NCBI GenBank assembly: GCA_002432565.1
Contig: DJFP01000191.1
Span: forward strand, 454-15,447
From: Flavobacteriales bacterium UBA5869
Lineage (GTDB): Bacteria > Bacteroidota > Bacteroidia > Flavobacteriales_D > Crocinitomicaceae
Direction of reading: 5' to 3'
Length of the DNA stretch: 14,994 nt
Part shown: positions 8,468 through 14,994 of the stretch, in pieces
How positions within the stretch are numbered: the stretch's first letter is position 1
Layout of the letters: every line of letters starts with the position of its first letter
The notes under the pieces: generated by a model
What the model was told of the DNA's origin: nothing
Database searches by the model: none
Seen by the model: the letters and a program-made list of their open reading frames with translations, nothing else
Position numbers and translations under genes: made by a program

Positions 8468-9595
8468 GTGAAACGATTCTTTAAAAGTAAATGGTTCAAA
8501 ATACCATTCTACACCCTGACTTTAATCTTTGCCGCTATCGGCTTTTTTTTAACGGTTTCTTATGCGGCCATCCAGTTCGGATGGACAAAAGAAGGCGGTA
8601 TTGTGGATGCAAACAACCGTTATTTCCAGGAAATGCAGGATAAGTATAACCAGGATTTCAAAGTGGATAGTGCAACAATGGTCCAGAAACGCTACGAAGC
8701 CATGGAGCGCATCATTGTTTTGAATGAGTACTATCCGCAAAATGCCCGGTACATTTTGTCTGTGCTTCAAACCGGAGCTAATGAGTACGAGGTATTGCGA
8801 ATGCTTGATGCCGTTGATTTACAGCTTAAAGACAATAAAGCATACAAAAGAGCACTTTCGAAGATCAAATTCAATTCAAAAAGAATCAAAGAAGTATCTA
8901 ATCTGAGTGCTTTCGATTGGATGAATATTGCGGAATGGAAAACTTTTAAAGAAGCAGTTTCGAAGGACAAGAAATTAATCGATTCGGTGGCAAAACAAAC
9001 GGGTGTTGAAGGAAGATTGATCGTATCCTGCCTGGTGGGTGAGCAGATCCGTTTGTTCAACTCTTCCCGGGAAGCATACAAGAAATGGATTGGTCCGCTG
9101 AAAGTCCTTTCAGTGGAATCGCAATTCTCATTTGGGGTAACCGGAATCAAAGAGCATACTGCGATGAATATCGAACATAATCTGAAGGATCCGACGAGTA
9201 TTTATTATTTGGGGCCTCAATACGAAAGATTACTCGATTTTAAAGGGCAGGATACTGCAGCGATTAACAAAGAACGCATCGACCGCCTGACGGATTTTCA
9301 CAACCATTACTATTCTTACATGTATGCCGCCTTGTTTTTGAAACAGGTAAAAGTGCAATGGGAAAAAGCGGGCTATCCGATTGATAAACGTCCGGAAATT
9401 TTAGCTACCTTGTTCAATGTTGGCTATCCGCAGTCGAAGCCGAAACCCAATCCGAGAGTTGGAGGTTCTACAATCAAAATTTATGACAAACCGTATTCTT
9501 TTGGCGCAATTGCATACCAGTTCTATTATTCCGGAGAACTTTTCGATCTTTTCCCGTTTGAAAAAAAGAAGTTTGACTGGAAGGAAAAGGCATAG
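8468..9595 (+). CDS. Membrane-anchored lysozyme/lytic-transglycosylase-like protein (putative)
   Basis: The 375-residue protein has one N-terminal membrane helix (about 12-35, after basic MKRFFKSKWFK) and is otherwise predicted to face the periplasm. The second half carries a spaced series reminiscent of SLT/DUF1402-type muramidases: GRLIVSCLVGEQIR with E192 as candidate catalytic glutamate, SQFSFGVTGIKEHTA at 218-231 in place of the GLMQI loop, YMYAALFLKQV near 284-294, and PEILATLFNVGYP near 309-321 in place of the AYNAG motif, then YSFGAIAYQFYY. Residues 45-170 are helical and unlike anything I recognise. The start is GTG 8468, supported by the membrane anchor that follows. The 3' end overlaps the next gene by 23 bases. 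Muramidase function is inference. Confidence 0.6.
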   Translation: MKRFFKSKWFKIPFYTLTLIFAAIGFFLTVSYAAIQFGWTKEGGIVDANNRYFQEMQDKYNQDFKVDSATMVQKRYEAMERIIVLNEYYPQNARYILSVLQTGANEYEVLRMLDAVDLQLKDNKAYKRALSKIKFNSKRIKEVSNLSAFDWMNIAEWKTFKEAVSKDKKLIDSVAKQTGVEGRLIVSCLVGEQIRLFNSSREAYKKWIGPLKVLSVESQFSFGVTGIKEHTAMNIEHNLKDPTSIYYLGPQYERLLDFKGQDTAAINKERIDRLTDFHNHYYSYMYAALFLKQVKVQWEKAGYPIDKRPEILATLFNVGYPQSKPKPNPRVGGSTIKIYDKPYSFGAIAYQFYYSGELFDLFPFEKKKFDWKEKA

Positions 9596-10454
9596 TTGGA
9601 TCATTTTTTTCCTGATCGTATGCTGTTCGGGAAGTGTTTTTGCCCAGGACCGGACAGATACACTCTATAAACGACCGAAAGATACGATGGATCTCGTAGT
9701 GAAATGGAGACAGATCGGGAAAGGTGTGCAGTTTTGTGAAACCGATGCACCGGTCAGATCTATGATCGGGGATTCGAAACTGACCATACTTAAAATCGAC
9801 CCGAAACAGGTGGAATTTGATCTTTTTACGGCCTCTGCAATGGACAGTACTTCCAAACCGGTAAATGTTTGGGCAGATACAATGAGTCTGGATATTGTAT
9901 TCAACGCCGGCATGTATGATTTGGCAAAACCTTTGATAAGTCGTGGTTTGTTGAAAAATGGTCACCATCATAATCAATTTGCTTTTAAAGAAGGCTGGAA
10001 TGTGATGTTTGCCATAAACCCGCTGGATACACTGAATGCTGCCGACGCTGTTGTTTACGACATGCAATGCATTGCTTACGATTCGATTAAAGAAAAGTAT
10101 ACAAGTTTTGCACAGGGGATCCGTATGCTGGATTGTTCGGGTAATCCGATGAACTGGAAGAAAAACCAGGCGTGCAGCATGCTGGTTTGTGCCCATGACG
10201 ACCAGGATAACCTGATTGTTATTTTCAATCGTTCACCCTTTTCTCCGAATCAAATGATTGCTTTTATGAAACAATTCCCAACACCGCTTCACAATGCGAT
10301 TTATATGGAAGGCGGTCCGGAAACCAGTTTGTACGTGAATGTAGGTGATTTTTGTTTGCAGAAAGTAGGAAGTTTCGTGGCAGGAACATATGCAAAAGAT
10401 ACAAACGAAACATTTTGGCCTCTGCCGAATGTGATAGGAATTCGTGTAAAATAG
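9573..10454 (+). CDS. Exported phosphodiester glycosidase-family protein (NAGPA/DUF2233-like)
   Basis: The frame is open from 9417, but the likely start is TTG 9573: it is preceded by a purine-rich stretch and gives a textbook signal peptide (basic TGRKRHS, core WIIFFLIVCC, cleavage after VFA-Q). The product is 293 residues. The body shows the phosphodiester glycosidase pattern: IVFNAGMYD near 108-116 (family N-G/A-G-M/F), LKNGHHHNQFAF, an internal FAQGIRML, LIVIFNRSPFSPNQM, then IYMEGGPETSLYV near 243-255 in place of the usual LDGGGSS. The family removes N-acetylglucosamine or related sugars from phosphodiesters; in bacteria substrates are mostly unknown, with wall glycopolymers plausible. 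The 23-base overlap with the lysozyme-like gene suggests coupled expression. Confidence 0.75.
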   Translation: MTGRKRHSWIIFFLIVCCSGSVFAQDRTDTLYKRPKDTMDLVVKWRQIGKGVQFCETDAPVRSMIGDSKLTILKIDPKQVEFDLFTASAMDSTSKPVNVWADTMSLDIVFNAGMYDLAKPLISRGLLKNGHHHNQFAFKEGWNVMFAINPLDTLNAADAVVYDMQCIAYDSIKEKYTSFAQGIRMLDCSGNPMNWKKNQACSMLVCAHDDQDNLIVIFNRSPFSPNQMIAFMKQFPTPLHNAIYMEGGPETSLYVNVGDFCLQKVGSFVAGTYAKDTNETFWPLPNVIGIRVK

Positions 10455-10482
10455 TAGCGGCGCGATTAATTGTGCAGCTACT
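10453..10482. terminator. Possible shared terminator between convergent genes
   Basis: AGTAGC (10453-10458) is complementary to GCTACT (10477-10482), with further partial pairing inside (GC with GC, C with G). It occupies the 38-base gap between the glycosidase gene and the convergent surface-protein gene. No T-run follows on either strand, so termination is only a guess from position. Confidence 0.3.
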
Positions 10483-10492
10483 TGATAATTCG

Positions 10493-12550
10493 TTATCGGA
10501 TCATGGTCACAAAACCATTGTAACGCGTTTTGTTTCCGTTATTGTCTGCAATTATGAAAATGTAAGTATAAACCCCATCGGGTACCATCATGCCGTCGTT
10601 GGTTCTTCCGTCCCATTTTAAAACGTTCTCATGGAATTCTTTGATGGTATTACCCCAGCGGTTCAGGATAAATCCTTCTACCAGGTAGCCTCCCATGATG
10701 CTAATCGAAAAGAAGTCATTGATGTTGTCATTGTTCGGTGTGAAGACATTTGGAATGAAAACCGCGTAATCTTCCATGCTGCAGTCCTGGAATACAATTT
10801 GAGTCGTATGAGTAGTAGGGCAGCCGTTCGCATCCTGCACATTTATTACCACATTGTCTGATTCAAAATACCAGGTTCCTTCAACCAGCAAAGAATCACC
10901 TTCACAACTTGTTAATGTTTGAGAAGTAGGAGTTACTGTAAAGATCGACAAGTCTAAAGTGTGCGTACTATCACAGCCATTTTGACCGGTAAATACGAAT
11001 GGATAAGAACCTGCATCCGAAAAAGTTTGTCCGTTATAGGTATATGTATCACCCGGACAAATGCTTTGAGATTCATTGGTAGTTTGCGGGGAACATCCGG
11101 TAACTAAAATACTGTTACAATCCTGATCGGCACAAGCTCCATTTCCTACAGCGTAGCAAACCTGGTAAGTTCCGGCTCCCGCTGAAGCAGGATCAAATAC
11201 ACCTGATGCTGAAATACAGGTTCCGCAGCTAGCCGTCCACGTTCCTCCTGCACTTGCTGCTACAAATTGGATAGGTGCATCAGAAGTTGAGAAAGGTCCA
11301 GTAGTTTGAATAGTTGGATCTTGTACAGGTGCTCCGGCCAGAATCGTTGCAGAAGCACTTGCGGCACAACCCCCGTTATCTGTAACGGTTACGTTGTAAG
11401 TATCCGGGCAAAGATTTGAAATAGCTGCTGTAGTTGCCGTATTTGACCAAAGAATTGTATAAGGAGCTGTTCCACCTGAAATGGTTGCTGTTGCTGCACC
11501 GTCACAGGCATTTAGACATGTTTCATTAGTAACGGTTGTCTGTACGGCAATTGTACTTCCTGAGTTGGTTACCGTTGTTTGTGCTGTTGTTGTACAACCT
11601 GCATTGTCAGTAATTTGTGCGGTATAAGTTCCGGCACACAGCCCGGTGATGTTTGCTGTTGTTGCGCCGTTCGACCAAAGTATTGTATAAGGAGCGGCCC
11701 CACCTGTAATGGTCACATTTGCAGTACCGCTGCATGCTCCTCCACAACCTGTTGGAGTTGCGGTTGCATTTGCCTGTAAACCGGTTGTTACTCCGCACTG
11801 CGGGTTCATAGAACCGATCCATGAGCTGTTTGATGCATTATTTGCAGCTCCCGGCGTTTCATCTGTACCAACGTTTCCGGAGGTCCAGTCTGTCTGTGCA
11901 AACGGATTTGTTCCTGTCAATGAAAATACTTTTCCACTCGCAGAACCCGTGAAATAAATAAAGTTGTTGGAGTTGTTGCTTCCCCAGCTTACTGCATGGT
12001 AAACCGGAGATGTAGTATTTGCCTGAACTAAGAAAGAATCACCTCCGTTGGCCATCGCTACCTGACTCCAGCTTCCGGCTCCTGTAAGCCAACTTGCATT
12101 CGGAGGGTAGGAAGTGTTTGAACTTGTGGGGCTTACACTTTGTCCTTCAAATAAGGTAGAGTTTATAGGAATGATCAAACGGCAGTTTCCATCCGACATG
12201 CTCAGATCATCTGGGGGAATTGCACCGTTGCGGTCTGATTCGTTATAAACAACGATCAACGTTCCCTGTGGAATAGCACTCCAGAATGCATTGTCTGCAA
12301 AACGAACTGCACCCGCAGCAATTCCGACACCACTCCCGGAAGCAAAAGTACCGTTGTTGTCATCAAAAACAACTCCTCTTAGATCTGCCGTAGGAACGGG
12401 AGTTTGACAGGTAGGCAACCCTACGACTATGAACTCAACATATTCCTGTGTTCCGGTTCCCTGGGAAACCTCATTAATAATCAATTGTTGTGAATAAGAC
12501 TGGAAAGTAAAACCTAAAATGAATCCAGCAACTACGCAGAGAGAACGCAT
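10493..12550 (-). CDS. Secreted surface protein with lamin-tail-like domain, SprB-like repeats and T9SS type B sorting domain
   Basis: Start 12550 gives a clean signal peptide (MRSLCVVAGFILGFTFQSYS-Q) and a 685-residue protein; an in-frame ATG at 12592 would add 14 residues that only lengthen the leader. Order: signal (1-21); a lamin-tail-like beta domain (about 22-252, opening LIINEVSQGTGTQEYVEF, later GDSFLVQ and DETPGAANNAS); two SprB-like repeats (about 258-331 and 332-406), each with GG-APYTILWSN and a C-x-x-TY-x-x-x-x-TDN-GC end; a GGTWTASCGTC Ig/PKD-like segment; two Cys-rich modules (SICPGDTYTYNGQTF and GTWYFES); and the CHU_C sorting domain (596-685: FIPNVFTPNNDNIND, LNRWGN, WDGRTNDG, VPDGVYTY). 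It should be exported by Sec and then T9SS and held at or released from the cell surface, perhaps as an adhesin. No enzyme motif is seen. Confidence 0.92.
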   Translation of the reverse strand: MRSLCVVAGFILGFTFQSYSQQLIINEVSQGTGTQEYVEFIVVGLPTCQTPVPTADLRGVVFDDNNGTFASGSGVGIAAGAVRFADNAFWSAIPQGTLIVVYNESDRNGAIPPDDLSMSDGNCRLIIPINSTLFEGQSVSPTSSNTSYPPNASWLTGAGSWSQVAMANGGDSFLVQANTTSPVYHAVSWGSNNSNNFIYFTGSASGKVFSLTGTNPFAQTDWTSGNVGTDETPGAANNASNSSWIGSMNPQCGVTTGLQANATATPTGCGGACSGTANVTITGGAAPYTILWSNGATTANITGLCAGTYTAQITDNAGCTTTAQTTVTNSGSTIAVQTTVTNETCLNACDGAATATISGGTAPYTILWSNTATTAAISNLCPDTYNVTVTDNGGCAASASATILAGAPVQDPTIQTTGPFSTSDAPIQFVAASAGGTWTASCGTCISASGVFDPASAGAGTYQVCYAVGNGACADQDCNSILVTGCSPQTTNESQSICPGDTYTYNGQTFSDAGSYPFVFTGQNGCDSTHTLDLSIFTVTPTSQTLTSCEGDSLLVEGTWYFESDNVVINVQDANGCPTTHTTQIVFQDCSMEDYAVFIPNVFTPNNDNINDFFSISIMGGYLVEGFILNRWGNTIKEFHENVLKWDGRTNDGMMVPDGVYTYIFIIADNNGNKTRYNGFVTMIR
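11333..11779 (-). repeat. Two tandem SprB-like repeat units in the surface protein
   Basis: Unit one (11558-11779) and unit two (11333-11557) are each about 75 codons long and share APYTILWSN, a Cys-containing turn before TY, and TDNxGC. They diverge enough at DNA level that they are old duplicates rather than a recent expansion. Confidence 0.75.
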
Positions 12551-12634
12551 TTTTTGAACGAAATAAACTCTAATTGAACCTGGTTTCAGCAACGGATCTT
12601 GTGCCTCAAGGATTACAAGTTCAACTTTTCACGG

Positions 12635-12642
12635 CAAAGATA
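12635..12642 (-). promoter_or_regulatory. Putative -7 element for the surface-protein gene
   Basis: The minus strand reads TATCTTTG, an exact TAnnTTTG match, 84 bases upstream of the chosen start codon. It implies a leader of roughly 75-80 bases. A -33 TTG is not obvious. The 12551-12758 gap holds this element and the divergent one for the gene at 12759, and I see no other structure in it. Confidence 0.4.
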
Positions 12643-12719
12643 GACTGAAATAGTTAATTCTTCAGGTAAAATATGTTACCAAATGGTTATTATCATGTAA
12701 TTTTTCGTTTTGAATTGTT

Positions 12720-12727
12720 TAAGTTTG
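12720..12727 (+). promoter_or_regulatory. Putative -7 element for the small exported protein gene
   Basis: TAAGTTTG matches TAnnTTTG exactly and ends 31 bases before the TTG start at 12759. The flanking DNA is AT-rich, so chance matches are likely and no clear -33 box is seen. Confidence 0.38.
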
Positions 12728-12758
12728 AAAAAGTAATTTTTCTCCTAAAAAGCAACCT

Positions 12759-13271
12759 TTGAAAACTTTTTTGTTCCTTTTCTGCCTGCTTCTTTTTTCG
12801 TTAGTTCGGGCTCAGAGAACCCTTGATGTAAGTGGTGAGATTGTATTTCCTTTTATTAATCAATACAGCGCTTACGGGCTAAGTAAAAAATCTGCTAAAA
12901 AATCAATCAAACTATACGAGAAACTCTATGAAAAAGCAGAAAAGGAAAATAATCTGAGTGACGAAATGCGCTTATTTGCACTGGTAAAAGAGCGTGGATT
13001 GCTTTATAATCCGTATGTCATTGTGAGAGGTTCGCTGGATGAGGAAATAATTGTTTATATGGATTCGGCGACCTATCAGAAAACTCTTGTCTGGAACTAT
13101 AAATTTGAAGAGCTGACAGTAAACCAAAGCTACCTGTGGTTCCGTGCTAAAACCAGCCGATTGGGTGAGAACGCCTATTGGCTGACTGAATTCGATGGAA
13201 TATCCTTAATTCAGGATACAACACGTTCCAAACACACCTCTAAATTTGCCATGGACGTTTACAGGAAATAA
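12759..13271 (+). CDS. Small exported protein of unknown function
   Basis: I do not recognise a family. The 170-residue product begins with a strong signal peptide (MKTFLFLFCLLLFSLVRAQ, cleavage likely after RA). A lysine-rich helical part follows (about 40-65, SKKSAKKSIKLYEKLYEKAE), then a beta-rich part with repeated Trp and Tyr residues (LVWNYKFEEL, SYLWFRAKTSR, AYWLTEFDGI). The start is TTG 12759; no in-frame ATG precedes the signal sequence. It is divergent from the T9SS surface protein and convergent with the broken lipoprotein gene. No lipobox or T9SS signal is visible, so the mature protein is probably periplasmic or released. Confidence 0.65.
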   Translation: MKTFLFLFCLLLFSLVRAQRTLDVSGEIVFPFINQYSAYGLSKKSAKKSIKLYEKLYEKAEKENNLSDEMRLFALVKERGLLYNPYVIVRGSLDEEIIVYMDSATYQKTLVWNYKFEELTVNQSYLWFRAKTSRLGENAYWLTEFDGISLIQDTTRSKHTSKFAMDVYRK

Positions 13272-13285
13272 CCCGCTTTTTTATG

Positions 13286-13299
13286 TTTAAATATTTAAA
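13286..13299. other. 14-base perfect AT palindrome in an intergenic gap
   Basis: TTTAAATATTTAAA is an exact palindrome shortly after the stop of the small exported protein gene, and GTTTAAAC follows nearby. The 13272-13393 gap is AT-rich and otherwise holds no gene that I can support. It may help end one or both convergent transcripts or bind a protein; it may also be chance in AT-rich DNA. Confidence 0.3.
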
Positions 13300-13393
13300 A
13301 TTTGCTTTTTAAGCGTTTAAACTTTGGTTTGTTCACATCTTTATGAAGAAGTAAATTCATGAATGATAGAATTTTAAAAGGAATCAACGATCG

Positions 13394-13801
13394 CTAATAT
13401 TTGATATAATAATCGTCTTTTAAAATACAATAAGTGCTACCGGCAGGAATAGTATCATATTCATTGATAATAGTAGTCTCAGCAACCGTTGGCAATTGGT
13501 TCACTTTAAATCGATCGGGGATAAGTCTGAGTGTTAGTTCCTGTTTTTTCTCGTTGTATCTCCATATATGCGGATTTTCACCATAATGGTATTTGTCCGT
13601 TTAGTTGCCAGCTGCATCATAAATCGAAATAGTTCCCCGGCTCTTTTCATCGATATCAATATACCAGCTTTCTCCATTCGTTTCCTCATGACGCCATTTT
13701 CCAATAAATTCAGGATGGATTTTATGTATGGCCTTGCGGTGACAGGATTGCAATGAACCCAAACCACATAATGTAAGGCTAAGAAAGATAATACGATTCA
13801 T
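13394..13801 (-). pseudogene. Lipoprotein gene interrupted by an in-frame TAA
   Basis: The gene starts at 13801 with a lipoprotein signal (MNRIIFLSLTLCGLGSLQSC, lipid-modified Cys 20) followed by a lipocalin-like opening (HPEFIGKWRHEETNGESWYI). After 66 residues the frame meets TAA at 13601-13603. Reading on in the same frame stays open for 68 more codons and gives a sensible continuation (KYHYGENPHIWRYNEKK, LTLRLIPDRFK, YDTIPAGSTYCILKDDYY) to a TAG at 13394-13396. The whole would be 135 residues, a normal size for small lipocalin-like lipoproteins. A single base change (for example CAA or AAA to TAA) explains it; no frameshift is needed. It lies 38 bases after the ABC exporter gene on the same strand. 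A sequencing error or readthrough are alternatives. Confidence 0.72.
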
Positions 13802-13817
13802 AAATGAAAAATTAGGA

Positions 13818-13841
13818 ATTCGTAATTCGGCATTCGTAATT
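13818..13841. repeat. Short direct repeat ATTCGTAATT, two copies
   Basis: ATTCGTAATT occurs at 13818-13827 and 13832-13841, separated by CGGC. The second copy overlaps the stop codon of the ABC exporter gene. It resembles the ATTCGTAATT-type intergenic strings I associate with Bacteroidota genomes; function is unknown. Confidence 0.55.
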
Positions 13842-14994
13842 AACCCAGGTTAATCTGCATCTTCACCAAATCCGAATAAGCGCCACTGGTTGCCATCAAA
13901 TCCGAATGGTTTCCGCTTTCAACAATCTGACCGTTTTGAAGTACCAAAATCTTATTGGCGTTGCGAATAGTACTCAGACGATGTGCAATTACGATACAGG
14001 TTCTTCCCTTCATCAATTTTTCCAAAGCATCCTGTACCACGCGTTCTGATTCCGAATCCAAAGCAGATGTTGCCTCGTCCAGGATCAGGATAGTCGGATT
14101 TTTCAAAATAGCCCGTGCAATGGCGATGCGCTGCTTCTGCCCCCCGGATAACTGGATTCCCCGGTCACCGACCTGTGTTTTAAAACCATCCGGGAAACTC
14201 ATGATGAAATCGTAAGCATTTGCCTGTTTTGCTGCGCTGATGATTTCTTCCTCACTTGCTCCGGGTCTTCCGAATGCAATATTCTCAAAAATAGTTCCCG
14301 CAAACAATAAGACGTCTTGCGGAACGATGGCGATGTGCTCTCTTAAGTATTTAATGTCGATCGAATCTGCATTGGTCTCTCCGAAGAAAACTGCTCCCTG
14401 GCTTACCTTGTAATAATTCAGTACCAGTGAAGATATGGTAGTTTTTCCACCTCCGGAAGTACCTACCAGTGCCAATGTTTCATTGCGGTTCAATTCAAAT
14501 GAAATGCCTTTCAGAACTTCTATTTCCGGACGCTGCGGATAGGAGAAACGAACGTTTTCGAAACGGATGGAACCATCAATTTCCGGTTTATCTGTTCCTT
14601 TGAATAGTTCAGATTCGCTGGATTCGTTAATGATATCCATTAATTTTTCCGTCCCACCGATCGTTTTTTGGATACCGCTGTAGAAATCCGGTAAGGAACC
14701 GATACTCGCGGCCATAAGCAGGGTAACCATCAGGAAGGAATACAAATCCCCCTGGCTCAGTTCCGGGTTCGTTCCCTGTGTCATTAACAAGCCTTGCCAA
14801 ACAATGAAAACAATGGATCCGAACATGCAGAAAACCATGAAGGAAATGAACAAGCCTCTCCAAATTCCACTTTTTATGTTTAATCGACGGATCTCTTCAA
14901 TAGATGTTTTAAATCGTTTGATGAGGTAGTTTTCGTTCGTGAAAGCTTTGATATTACCGATTCCGGTGAGGGATTCTTCTGCAATGGCATTGGA
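13840..14994 (-). CDS. Type IV ABC exporter, fused permease-ATPase (N-terminus beyond the window)
   Basis: The frame stays open to the last base of the window, so only the C-terminal 384 residues are visible; full exporters of this type have about 580-610. Residues 1-115 are the end of the membrane domain: the intracellular coupling segment (EESLTGIGNIKAFTNENYLIKRF) and helices around 48-68 and 84-102. The nucleotide-binding domain follows: FENVRFSYPQRPE (145-157), Walker A GTSGGGKTT (178-186), Q-loop Q226 in VPQDVLLFAGTIFENI, signature LSGGQ (282-286), Walker B ILILDE (302-307) with D-loop SALD, and H338 in AHRLSTIR. All catalytic residues are present. It is MsbA/BmrA-like; the substrate (lipid, drug or peptide) cannot be read from this part. 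Confidence 0.95.
   Translation of the reverse strand, partial: SNAIAEESLTGIGNIKAFTNENYLIKRFKTSIEEIRRLNIKSGIWRGLFISFMVFCMFGSIVFIVWQGLLMTQGTNPELSQGDLYSFLMVTLLMAASIGSLPDFYSGIQKTIGGTEKLMDIINESSESELFKGTDKPEIDGSIRFENVRFSYPQRPEIEVLKGISFELNRNETLALVGTSGGGKTTISSLVLNYYKVSQGAVFFGETNADSIDIKYLREHIAIVPQDVLLFAGTIFENIAFGRPGASEEEIISAAKQANAYDFIMSFPDGFKTQVGDRGIQLSGGQKQRIAIARAILKNPTILILDEATSALDSESERVVQDALEKLMKGRTCIVIAHRLSTIRNANKILVLQNGQIVESGNHSDLMATSGAYSDLVKMQINLG

Noticed and set aside
9417..9572. N-terminal extension of the glycosidase gene
   Set aside because: It lies entirely inside the lysozyme-like gene in another frame and would place an Arg-rich stretch before a clear signal peptide.
9474..10196. 240-residue minus-strand open frame opposite the glycosidase gene
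   Set aside because: The composition (many His, Cys, Phe, Ile) is typical of the antisense of a real gene, and no motif or start context supports it.
11333..11779. CRISPR-like or recent tandem DNA repeat
   Set aside because: The units are 222-225 bases, coding, and diverged; they are protein domain repeats.
13534..13767. Separate 77-residue minus-strand gene, or a frameshift of the lipoprotein
   Set aside because: It is a shadow frame; the lipoprotein continues in its original frame after the TAA, so no frameshift is needed.

Overview
The window looks like chromosome of a Bacteroidota bacterium, most likely a Flavobacteriales member of the Fluviicola/Crocinitomicaceae type. The evidence is a protein ending in a type B T9SS (gliding-motility-associated) sorting domain with SprB-like repeats, TAnnTTTG promoter elements, mostly weak Shine-Dalgarno sites, and short GC-rich palindromic repeats between genes. 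The genus assignment is inference from gene content only.

Positions 1-6675 (+ strand) carry a tightly packed thiamin biosynthesis operon: thiC, a divergent ThiE/TenI-like gene, thiD, a canonical thiE, thiG, thiH and thiF. ThiC makes HMP-P and ThiD phosphorylates it. ThiF (with a ThiS that is not visible here), ThiH and ThiG make the thiazole phosphate. ThiE joins the two halves into thiamin phosphate. thiS and any TPP riboswitch would lie before base 1. Four copies of a C-rich/G-rich palindromic repeat (one only as its right end) sit at gene junctions of this operon. Two have become part of the C-termini of the upstream proteins, and one or more provide a GGAGG ribosome-binding site.

Positions 6676-7770 hold a small minus-strand pair, a two-helix membrane protein and a DUF1456 (YehS-like) protein, convergent with thiF. 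Positions 7835-10454 (+) hold three consecutive exported or membrane-anchored proteins: an NlpC/P60- or CHAP-like cysteine hydrolase, a lysozyme/lytic-transglycosylase-like protein and a phosphodiester glycosidase (NAGPA/DUF2233-like). I read these as a possible cell-envelope sugar/peptidoglycan hydrolase cluster.

Positions 10493-12550 (-) encode a large secreted cell-surface protein (lamin-tail-like domain, two SprB-like repeats, CHU_C/T9SS type B sorting signal). It is divergent from a small exported protein of unknown function (12759-13271, +). The right end (-) holds a lipoprotein gene broken by a single in-frame TAA (13394-13801) and the C-terminal 384 residues of a type IV ABC exporter that runs off the window. 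I saw no rRNA, tRNA, CRISPR array, transposase or phage gene. The most distinctive observations are the repeat-derived protein tails and RBSs in the thi operon, the first ThiE-like protein that has lost the catalytic residues of both ThiE and TenI, the ThiF lacking its zinc cysteines, the lysozyme-like/glycosidase cluster, and the nonsense-interrupted lipoprotein.
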